Source: RGIG4034 sp045628945
GTDB lineage: Bacteria > Bacillota > Clostridia > Lachnospirales > Lachnospiraceae
Reading direction: 5' to 3'
NCBI GenBank assembly: GCA_045628945.1
Contig: JAZQQG010000015.1
Location: 1-64,000 of the forward strand
DNA: 64,000 nucleotides
Of this stretch, positions 57,489 through 64,000 are shown piece after piece. The notes below the pieces were generated by a model, which saw only the letters and a list, made by a program, of their open reading frames with translations, did not search any database and was not told the origin of the DNA. A program made the translations under genes and the position numbers. Positions within the stretch are counted from its first letter, which is position 1. Each line of letters begins with the position of its first letter.

Positions 57489-59084
57489 ATGAAACTCACT
57501 CTTTTCCGAGGCCGCAAGCATCTTTTCCTGAAGTTGTATATCGCCTTATTATTTGCGTCCTTCACTTGTTTTCCCTATGAATTTGTAAGCAAAACAGAAA
57601 AGCTTCTGTGTTTTGGCATTGCGGCCATCGGCTGGTTTTTGCTCACCTGCCTGGCACTTCGCTTATTCCGTCCGCTTCGGGATTGGTCCGCCGCACAGTC
57701 CGATCGTATCGCTTCCTATCTCGGCCGAATCCCTTCCCGCAGACTTTTTTTCCTTTTCTGGGCAATCATCAGCCTGCTCTGGCTTCCAGCCTATCTTGCT
57801 CTTTTCCCCGGAACCTTCGGCTATGATGCTCCGATTCAGTGGAATCAGTATATCGGAAGACTCCCCATGACCGATCATCATCCGGTTGTCCATACCTGGC
57901 TTCTCGGTTCCCTCATCTCCTTCGGTCATGCACTTTTTGGCAGTTACAATGCCGGCGTTGCACTCTATACCGCGTTTCAGGGGTTATGCGTCAGTGCCAG
58001 TCTTTCCTATCTGCTTCTTACCCTGCATCGCCACAACATTCATGCCCTCTACGTTCCGGTAACCCTTCTTTGGTTTGGTTGCAACCCCTATCTGCAGGTT
58101 CTTGCCTTTAGCTGCACCAAGGATATTCTCTTCGGAGCATGTTTTGCCGTCTTCCTGGTTACCCTGTACAGACTCTATTATGATGAAAAAGAAAAAGCCG
58201 GCCGACGGGATATCGTGCTCCTAAGTGTTTTCGGGCTTCTATCCTGCCTGCTTCGTCACCAGGGCGTATACATTTTAGCGGTTCTTCTTCTTTTTACCGC
58301 CTTCTATAAATGTCATCGCCGTGCCATTCTGATCAGTCTCTTCTCGGTTCTGGTCATAACAGAGCTCTTCGGTTATTGCTGCCACAATCTGCTTGGTTTC
58401 AAAGCCTCCGATCCCAGAGAGATGCTTAGTGTTCCCATGCAGCAGATGGCTTCCGTATGTAAGGATAAGCTTCTCGGCGGTACCGCCAAGGTCACAGACC
58501 GACAGTTAGCAACCGTAGAGACCTTCCTTCCCGAAGAAGGCATTCTGAATTATACTGCCTCCAGTGCGGATCCGGTGAAATATACCTTTGTAACCGATGC
58601 ATTCTTCGAGGATTTCGGAACCAATCTGTCCACTTATTTCGCACTTGGAATACAGAATGTGCATTCCTATGTGGTTGCCTTTAAACGAATGACTGCTCCA
58701 TATTTCAAGGCGGAGGAATACACCGTTCGCGGTCTGATGACGGAGTACTCTTTCTTGGATCGATACACCGAGAATTTCCGGCATCATTCTCTTTTCCCTG
58801 CCTATGACCGATATCTTGTCAAGACAACCACCAACCCGCAATACACCATCCTTCCGGGCGCCTCCCTTCTATTCAATCCGAACCTCGGTGTCTGGTTGGC
58901 TTTTGCGGCGCTCGGCGTCGCTATTCAAAAAAGAAACCGCAAGAAATTCCTGCTGCTTCTTCCCATCCTTTTGTATTTCGCTACGCTGCTACTGGGGCCG
59001 GTTGCCTTAATACGATATGTGTACCCGCTCCTTCTTCTCGCTCCGCTTATTGCATTCCTGATGGTTGCAGAAGAATCCAACTAA
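57489..59084 (+). CDS. DUF6020 family polytopic membrane protein
   Basis: 531 residues from ATG 57489 (AAAGGGGA upstream). At least eleven hydrophobic helices. An outer-loop motif after helix 3, YLALFPGTFGYDAPIQWNQY, followed by DHHPVVHTWLLGSLISFGHALFGSYNAGVALYTAFQ, is typical of the DUF6020 family and recalls the acidic first loop of GT-C glycosyltransferases that use lipid-linked sugars. The C-terminal soluble stretch precedes the last helices (LGVWLAFAALGVAIQKRNRKKFLLLLPILLYFATLLL). A glycosyltransferase role is inference from topology and from the divergent GT2 gene. Confidence 0.8.
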   Translation: MKLTLFRGRKHLFLKLYIALLFASFTCFPYEFVSKTEKLLCFGIAAIGWFLLTCLALRLFRPLRDWSAAQSDRIASYLGRIPSRRLFFLFWAIISLLWLPAYLALFPGTFGYDAPIQWNQYIGRLPMTDHHPVVHTWLLGSLISFGHALFGSYNAGVALYTAFQGLCVSASLSYLLLTLHRHNIHALYVPVTLLWFGCNPYLQVLAFSCTKDILFGACFAVFLVTLYRLYYDEKEKAGRRDIVLLSVFGLLSCLLRHQGVYILAVLLLFTAFYKCHRRAILISLFSVLVITELFGYCCHNLLGFKASDPREMLSVPMQQMASVCKDKLLGGTAKVTDRQLATVETFLPEEGILNYTASSADPVKYTFVTDAFFEDFGTNLSTYFALGIQNVHSYVVAFKRMTAPYFKAEEYTVRGLMTEYSFLDRYTENFRHHSLFPAYDRYLVKTTTNPQYTILPGASLLFNPNLGVWLAFAALGVAIQKRNRKKFLLLLPILLYFATLLLGPVALIRYVYPLLLLAPLIAFLMVAEESN

Positions 59085-59095
59085 AAAAGCATTCA

Positions 59096-59123
59096 AAAAG
59101 GGGCATTCTCCATGCCCCCTTTT
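59096..59123. terminator. Bidirectional terminator at 59.1 kb
   Basis: AAAAGGGGCAT / ATGCCCC-C-TTTT with a 5-nt loop, between the convergent DUF6020 and lipoprotein genes, with T-tracts on both strands. Confidence 0.88.
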
Positions 59124-59126
59124 GAA

Positions 59127-60236
59127 TTATATTCGTTTCCATATTTGGTCTGTCGGCAATACCGTCAAGACAGCATTTCCATCATCGGTATCAAAGTCAT
59201 AGTAATAGGAATAATCTGCAAATACCACAATCGGTATGATACTATCATACTCCCCGACAACTTCCAATCTTCCCTTCTCTTCATTCCAGACGCGATATTC
59301 ATATCGCCCATCCCCGACATAGCGATATAAGAATAGCTGGTTCATCTCCGTTTGTGCAATATTTGCATTTTCCCCGATTTTTTCATAAGAATGATCCCGA
59401 ACGCTATATCGATACAGACCGTCTTGCTTATTATATACAATGTCGCCATCCATTTGACCTAATACATAGTAGTAATCGACTTCCGGCTCAATAATATAAT
59501 CCTTTCCTTCCGCGTCAATCAGATGCAGTTCGCATCGATACGGTGCATCCATCAGATTCCCCTGCTCCTGCATCGCAAGCAATTGTTCCATCCCCATATC
59601 GACATCATAGTAACTAACCAGATAGAAGAAGCCATCCTTCGTTACCTGCACATGATTCACACGTGCCGACCAAGCCTCCTTAAGCAGCGTACGATTCATT
59701 TCGCCCGTATCCAGATGATATTCCACGACTCCTGCTTCGGATTTTGGCAACAATTCCATATTTTCATCATACTGATTGCAGTACAGAATCCACAGCGTAT
59801 GGTTCGCATATAGAACATATGTCACTTCTTGCATATCATGCCATCGCTCCAGCCTCTTGCGATTGGTTCCATCCACTTCACTTGACATTAGGAACAAGTC
59901 TCCGAATTGCTCGCTATCGCAATCCGTAACATGATACAACATGCCATTCTCAAGAAAAACATAATCCTTCAACGCTTCCACATAGGCGGTGCAGGAACTC
60001 TTGGGATGATTATCTCCTGCTTCATTGCAGATATAGAAACTAACATTCTGCTCCGCATCCTGAAAAGTAATGCGCTGGTTCTCCAGCCTAAACGCACCAC
60101 CATTTCCATACATCTCCCCGGACATTGTGGATGAAAACCAGGTAAGATTCTGCGTCTGAACCGTCGTTTTCCTTTGTGTACAGGATGTACATATCAATAA
60201 CACTATCATTAGGCCAAGCCAATATCTTCGTTTCAT
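59127..60236 (-). CDS. Predicted lipoprotein, last gene of an ABC operon
   Basis: 369 residues. Lipoprotein signal MKRRYWLGLMIVLLICTSC with the lipid-carrying Cys at about 19. The mature part is built of repeating strand pairs (DYVFLENGMLYHVTD, TYVLYANHTLWILY, GDIVYNKQDGLYRYS, QLFLYRYVGDGRYEYRVW), suggesting a beta-propeller like DUF5050-type proteins. It should sit on the outer membrane face. It starts 3 bp after the ATPase gene and is the last gene of the operon. Function unknown; a link to the exporter is likely from the operon. Confidence 0.78.
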   Translation of the reverse strand: MKRRYWLGLMIVLLICTSCTQRKTTVQTQNLTWFSSTMSGEMYGNGGAFRLENQRITFQDAEQNVSFYICNEAGDNHPKSSCTAYVEALKDYVFLENGMLYHVTDCDSEQFGDLFLMSSEVDGTNRKRLERWHDMQEVTYVLYANHTLWILYCNQYDENMELLPKSEAGVVEYHLDTGEMNRTLLKEAWSARVNHVQVTKDGFFYLVSYYDVDMGMEQLLAMQEQGNLMDAPYRCELHLIDAEGKDYIIEPEVDYYYVLGQMDGDIVYNKQDGLYRYSVRDHSYEKIGENANIAQTEMNQLFLYRYVGDGRYEYRVWNEEKGRLEVVGEYDSIIPIVVFADYSYYYDFDTDDGNAVLTVLPTDQIWKRI

Positions 60237-60239
60237 ACC

Positions 60240-61124
60240 TTATTCCCAATTATCAAAATAATACAGATATACATCTTCCAGACCCACAGTTTTATAACAG
60301 TCATATTCATTCGCTTCAAACTGTCGATTGCCATCAACCACTTGCACCAGAAAACCGGTCTCTGTCTGTGCAAGCTTGCTTACATGGTAACGATTGCGAA
60401 CTGTTTTCAGTTCACTCTTCGTGCACGACATGACCATTACATTCCGCTCAACACTCCGAATCAGTTCTTGCGGCTCGGTACAGCTGATTAATTCTCCTTT
60501 TCGCATGAGCACTACTTGATCGGCAATACACTCAATATCGTCTGTAATATGCGTAGCCAGAATCACAATCCGTTCTCCCGCCATATCCATTAACAGGTTT
60601 TTAAGTACCAATCGTTCTCCCGGATCAAGACCGGCCGTAGGCTCATCCAGAATAAGCAGCTCCGGATGTCCCAATAGCGCCTGAATGATCATGGCTCTTC
60701 GTTTCATTCCACCCGAAAATGTCTTAAGTCTCCGCTTCATAACATCATCCAGATGAAACAATAATGTATATTCTCGAATCTGATTTTGAATCAGCTCGTC
60801 TTTTCTGTGATATCCCTTCATTACCGCCATATATTCCAGATATTCCCGTAATGTGAAATGAGGATAAACAGCAATATTTTGCGGAACATAACCAATCCTT
60901 TTTAGGTATTCATCATTTCGATTGGTCGTTAACGCATTCCCATCTACATACATTCGACCGGAAGTAAGGGTTTCATTTCCAGTAAGGATTTTAAGCAACG
61001 TACTCTTACCGGCTCCATTCGGTCCCAAAATTCCATAGATTCCGGCAGAAACGTCCAGATTAAATCCTTTTAACGCGTTTACGTCTTTGTAATTTTTGGT
61101 CACATTCTCTAGTTGTAATCTCAT
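60240..61124 (-). CDS. ABC transporter ATP-binding protein
   Basis: 294 residues. Walker A GPNGAGKST, Q-loop VPQNIAVYPHFTLREYL, signature FSGGMKRRAMIIQAL, Walker B LLILDEPTAGLDPGER, H-loop ATHITDDIE. A C-terminal part of about 80 residues follows. AAAGGTG precedes the start. Encoded 9 bp after a 656-residue ABC-2-like membrane protein and 3 bp before a lipoprotein. The ILATHITDDIECIADQ stretch is typical of Firmicutes exporters of this type. Confidence 0.92.
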   Translation of the reverse strand: MRLQLENVTKNYKDVNALKGFNLDVSAGIYGILGPNGAGKSTLLKILTGNETLTSGRMYVDGNALTTNRNDEYLKRIGYVPQNIAVYPHFTLREYLEYMAVMKGYHRKDELIQNQIREYTLLFHLDDVMKRRLKTFSGGMKRRAMIIQALLGHPELLILDEPTAGLDPGERLVLKNLLMDMAGERIVILATHITDDIECIADQVVLMRKGELISCTEPQELIRSVERNVMVMSCTKSELKTVRNRYHVSKLAQTETGFLVQVVDGNRQFEANEYDCYKTVGLEDVYLYYFDNWE

Positions 61125-61133
61125 TTTTCACCT

Positions 61134-63104
61134 TTAATGCTTTCCCTTGCGAAATCTTGAATAGAAATACCCGGTTACACACCCTAATAGCATAATGAAC
61201 AATAGAATGCCTACATAATATAGGATTAGTGCTCCAAGGATTGTAATTTCCCCAGGAACGCCACGCAATAGATGGAGGCTTCTGCAAGAAGCGGTCAGTT
61301 CATCGAATCTACAATTCTGAACGTGCCTTGCAAACCAGATTCCAAACACTATCAGGCCACATAGGAGTACCGAAATAACGCACTGTATCTCGTTACGACG
61401 CCTCCTCTTCGCCTCTCGCTTGGCGGAATGAATGAGTATCTCATTCACAGAACACTCCGCATCATACCCCCAGATCATACAGGATATGCCTATGGACACA
61501 AGCACCAGAAAAAGACAATTCATATCAAACGAATCCTTCGCATCGCTCTGCCCAAACAAAAATTCATAATCCTGCTCATGAAGGATAGCCGCATCCTTCC
61601 AACGCGACAGTTCCGTCACCTGTTCTATTGCAAGTTCCAAGCCACCCATTCGCTCAACATACTCCTCGTAATATGCGCGAACTGCTGAAGGTAATTCATC
61701 CTCTATGAGAGTTTTCTGAATCGTTTCTATCTTATCTTGTTCGGTTAACAGTTTCTCTTTTTTCTCATTCGTATATGAACCGCGCGACTCCTCAATGTAC
61801 TTTTGATAGAACAACTCCGTCTTACCAGTAAAGGAGCGATGTGTAGTCGGATATCCCCAGATGCAGATTGCAAATAATCCAGCAAGCAATATCCATCCCT
61901 TTTGATGCAAGAACCACTTGCGCATCTCGATTCCACGAAGAGATGACCACCCAAGTCGGCGAAGGCTATGTCGCACGCTACCCGAACCAGGATGACGACT
62001 ATTTTTATAGCAACACAATCCGATACACAGAAGATCAACAAGGAGAAACACCAAAACAGTCACTCCTCCTGTCGTCATCTTCGTATGTAGACCAGGAATC
62101 CGATTTGCTATAATTAACTGTCTCGCCTCAATCATAGAGAAAAGATTCAGCCATCGAAAAAGTGCCACATTACTATAAACCGGAATCCTATAGAAAGCAA
62201 AAGCGCTGAGGCCCTGTCCGATCCCATAAAGTGCCACTGCTAACACTCGATTTTGAATCCAGGTTCCAAGACAGTATCCAAGCAGAAACATACTAATCAT
62301 GCCTACAATCTGAACTCCAATGTTTGCAAGCACAACCATAGCTACGGACAGATTCTTACTATACGAGAGCATCCCCTGAATCGTCTGAAAAGGAGCATTC
62401 CAATTACCTGCACCAAATCGCCAGACTAAATATCCCAACTCTATCACGGAAACCACGAGCGCATTCAGAAAAAGCCAAAGCCCTCCTGCCAGAATTTTCG
62501 CCAAGAACAGTTGATTCTGACTATATTTAGAACAATACAGCACTTCTGACATATTCGTATCCCGTTCCGAAAAGAGCATATACATCGCCAACAATACCGG
62601 AAGAAGCATTCCAAAAATCATTCTCGATTTTGATGTTACAAAAATGCGATATGCATATTGTCCTTGATATTCGACATGAACGGACAGTAACTCTTCATTC
62701 ACTTGTTCCGCTACCAATGAAGAATAAAGCGCCGAAGAGCGATACAGGTAGGAACGTAGCTTATATTCGTCCAACTGAAGCCTTCGCCGGATATTATCAT
62801 CATAGGTAACGGTCTGATTCAGTTCCCCAATCACATCCGCAAGCAATCTGAGGTCCGCAATTCGATTGCCGGTAATATATGCCTCATTCCATTCATCGAG
62901 CAATGTTTTCTCATATCGGTCTTGCAATTGCTCGCATAGTTCAGACTTTTTCGTGCTATTCCGAATCTGAGTGGAAAGTGCACGATATCCATTGTCATCA
63001 ATCAATTCATTCTTAAATCCAAACACGCAAAATAGGGATAATACGATTATTATCCCTATCAGAGCGTGATGTCTTATCAATTTTAATATTTCATATCGTA
63101 TCAT
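61134..63104 (-). CDS. ABC-2 type membrane protein
   Basis: 656 residues from ATG 63104, which overlaps the stop of the upstream gene (ATGA). N-terminal helix (ALIGIIIVLSLFCVFGF), an extracytoplasmic helical domain to about residue 170, then five helices (MIFGMLLPVLLAMYMLFSE; LFLNALVVSVIELGYLVW; VAMVVLANIGVQIVGMISMFLL; VAVALYGIGQGLSAFAFY; VLVFLLVDLLCIGLCCY). A second, similar half from about 400 to 656 has another helix-domain-helix pattern. It looks like two ABC-2 permease units fused in one chain. It would work with the ATPase encoded next. Confidence 0.8.
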   Translation of the reverse strand: MIRYEILKLIRHHALIGIIIVLSLFCVFGFKNELIDDNGYRALSTQIRNSTKKSELCEQLQDRYEKTLLDEWNEAYITGNRIADLRLLADVIGELNQTVTYDDNIRRRLQLDEYKLRSYLYRSSALYSSLVAEQVNEELLSVHVEYQGQYAYRIFVTSKSRMIFGMLLPVLLAMYMLFSERDTNMSEVLYCSKYSQNQLFLAKILAGGLWLFLNALVVSVIELGYLVWRFGAGNWNAPFQTIQGMLSYSKNLSVAMVVLANIGVQIVGMISMFLLGYCLGTWIQNRVLAVALYGIGQGLSAFAFYRIPVYSNVALFRWLNLFSMIEARQLIIANRIPGLHTKMTTGGVTVLVFLLVDLLCIGLCCYKNSRHPGSGSVRHSLRRLGWSSLRGIEMRKWFLHQKGWILLAGLFAICIWGYPTTHRSFTGKTELFYQKYIEESRGSYTNEKKEKLLTEQDKIETIQKTLIEDELPSAVRAYYEEYVERMGGLELAIEQVTELSRWKDAAILHEQDYEFLFGQSDAKDSFDMNCLFLVLVSIGISCMIWGYDAECSVNEILIHSAKREAKRRRRNEIQCVISVLLCGLIVFGIWFARHVQNCRFDELTASCRSLHLLRGVPGEITILGALILYYVGILLFIMLLGCVTGYFYSRFRKGKH

Positions 63105-64000
63105 CGATTCCACTCATCAATCTGCTGTTGCAGAATCTCAATCAATTCCGCTCCGCCACTCGCATAATATTCACTAATTGCATTTGCTAACGCGGCATCA
63201 AAGTTCTCACTAGCCCAAAGTTTTTCATTATCCCTAAGCACTGTCTCTATCATAGGAACCATAGTTCGATTCGGTAATACCGGCAAGAAGCTCACATATG
63301 GATGATCAATCAGCTCATTTGATGAATATATCATTTTCTTAGTTTCCAAACGATTCGTTGCAAGGTGATCCGTTCGTCTCGGGATAAGCTGGTCGAAGAT
63401 ACCGGTTAGCATCGAGATAACAAATGCCTCTTGCAATGAAGGCTCGATGTATCCGTCTTCTGCAATCATCTCCTGCCAATCAGCTCCATAGCAGATTAGA
63501 TTTCCCGCATCCGCATCCGTATATAACAATTGTATGAGTTGCATTGCCTCTTGAGCATGCGCTGAATTCGAAGCAATTGCTGTACATGCATTTAATCTGG
63601 AATCAAGCAGAAAAGGAATCTGATACACATACGCACCTTGCATACATTCAATCATCTCCACAGAATAAAGGGATGTAAACGCAATACTGTATTCACCTGC
63701 CAACACCCGATCGACGTATTCACCCTCATTGATATATAACTGTCCTGTAGGCTTCGTCGCAATTGCGCCAAGCTGGTATAGCGAATGAAGATTTCGAAGG
63801 TATTCCACATAGTCTTCATTCTCATAAGGGCACTGAACACAACCATCTTCCACTGAAATATATGTTCCGTTATTATAGAGATAGCCCAACATCTCAGCAT
63901 CTGAAGAGTACGAGGAACACCAGAAAAATGGCTTGTCCGAATACTTCTGTGGATGCTCTATAGCATCCTCCAAAATCGAGCCAAAATTCAGTCCCAACTG
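63101..64000 (-). CDS. Solute-binding-like protein (partial, C-terminal part)
   Basis: The frame is open to the right edge; 299 codons are visible and the N-terminus lies outside. FTSLYSVEMIECMQGAYVYQIPFL, NACTAIASNSAHAQEAMQLIQLLYTDADAGNLICYG and a C-terminus of the YYASGGAELIEILQQQIDEW type match the C-lobe of family 1 extracellular solute-binding proteins, including the DUF3502-like lipoproteins of Lachnospiraceae. Such proteins normally serve importers; here the operon continues with an ABC-2 exporter-type permease, an ATPase and a lipoprotein. Its stop overlaps the permease start by 4 bp. The ligand is unknown. Confidence 0.75.
   Translation of the reverse strand, partial: QLGLNFGSILEDAIEHPQKYSDKPFFWCSSYSSDAEMLGYLYNNGTYISVEDGCVQCPYENEDYVEYLRNLHSLYQLGAIATKPTGQLYINEGEYVDRVLAGEYSIAFTSLYSVEMIECMQGAYVYQIPFLLDSRLNACTAIASNSAHAQEAMQLIQLLYTDADAGNLICYGADWQEMIAEDGYIEPSLQEAFVISMLTGIFDQLIPRRTDHLATNRLETKKMIYSSNELIDHPYVSFLPVLPNRTMVPMIETVLRDNEKLWASENFDAALANAISEYYASGGAELIEILQQQIDEWNR

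Overview
The window looks like a chromosomal stretch from a Clostridia genome, most likely Lachnospiraceae. Signs of this are the split cobalamin methionine synthase with a separate reactivation protein, DUF1836, a YerC/YecD TrpR-like regulator, bactofilin next to a LytM-like protein, YgiQ, a LytTR/DUF3021/ABC module and a lysine-riboswitch dapA. Most genes lie on the minus strand, with sigma-A-like promoters (TTGACA-17-TATAAT types) and strong Shine-Dalgarno sites. No species can be named from the sequence alone.

Layout. 1-1.6 kb is an A+T-rich accessory tip: an AlbA_2 gene remnant, a small XRE regulator, a divergent lipoprotein gene and the 5' two thirds of a tRNA-Thr gene. 1.7-6.2 kb: rRNA methyltransferase, proA, pgsA and a Ca/Na antiporter. 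6.3-9.1 kb: a LytTR-DUF3021-ABC exporter locus with a 9-12-9 bp direct-repeat operator. 9.2-14.4 kb: metF, methionine synthase reactivation protein, metH core and an aldo/keto reductase. 14.5-21.8 kb: an ABC-2 exporter, then a MacB/FtsX-type exporter controlled by an adjacent OmpR-type two-component system. 21.8-27.4 kb: hybrid histidine kinase, acyltransferase, YgiQ and a membrane protein.

27.45-31.25 kb is the most unusual region. It is A+T-rich and sits between the 3' end of an intact RlmD/TrmA-type RNA uracil methyltransferase gene (31249-32649) and the housekeeping genes that should follow it. Two short copies of the methyltransferase 3' end (at 29.3 and 27.5 kb), with nearly identical sequence beside them, show that two related integrative elements entered the same gene end one after the other. 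Each carries a few cargo genes (NUDIX plus an XRE-nuclease-like fusion; GNAT plus HTH plus KilA-N) and no recombinase.

32.7-44.8 kb is ordinary: pcrA, an EamA transporter, DUF1836, a HAD hydrolase, a YerC-like regulator, bactofilin with a catalytically dead LytM protein, cold shock protein, a eukaryotic-type hisA, dapB-dapA under a lysine riboswitch, and typA. At 44.9-46.45 kb a putative PD-(D/E)XK nuclease gene is bracketed by 228-bp near-identical direct repeats rich in hairpins and built partly from 72-bp tandem units. 46.6-59.1 kb: mgtE with an overlapping leader ORF, yigZ, a class A PBP, an SH3 protein, an ABC/FtsX fusion, the infC-rpmI-rplT operon with its leader, a GT2 glycosyltransferase and a DUF6020 membrane protein. 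59.1-64 kb: a four-gene operon (solute-binding-like protein, ABC-2 membrane protein, ATPase, lipoprotein) that runs off the right edge.
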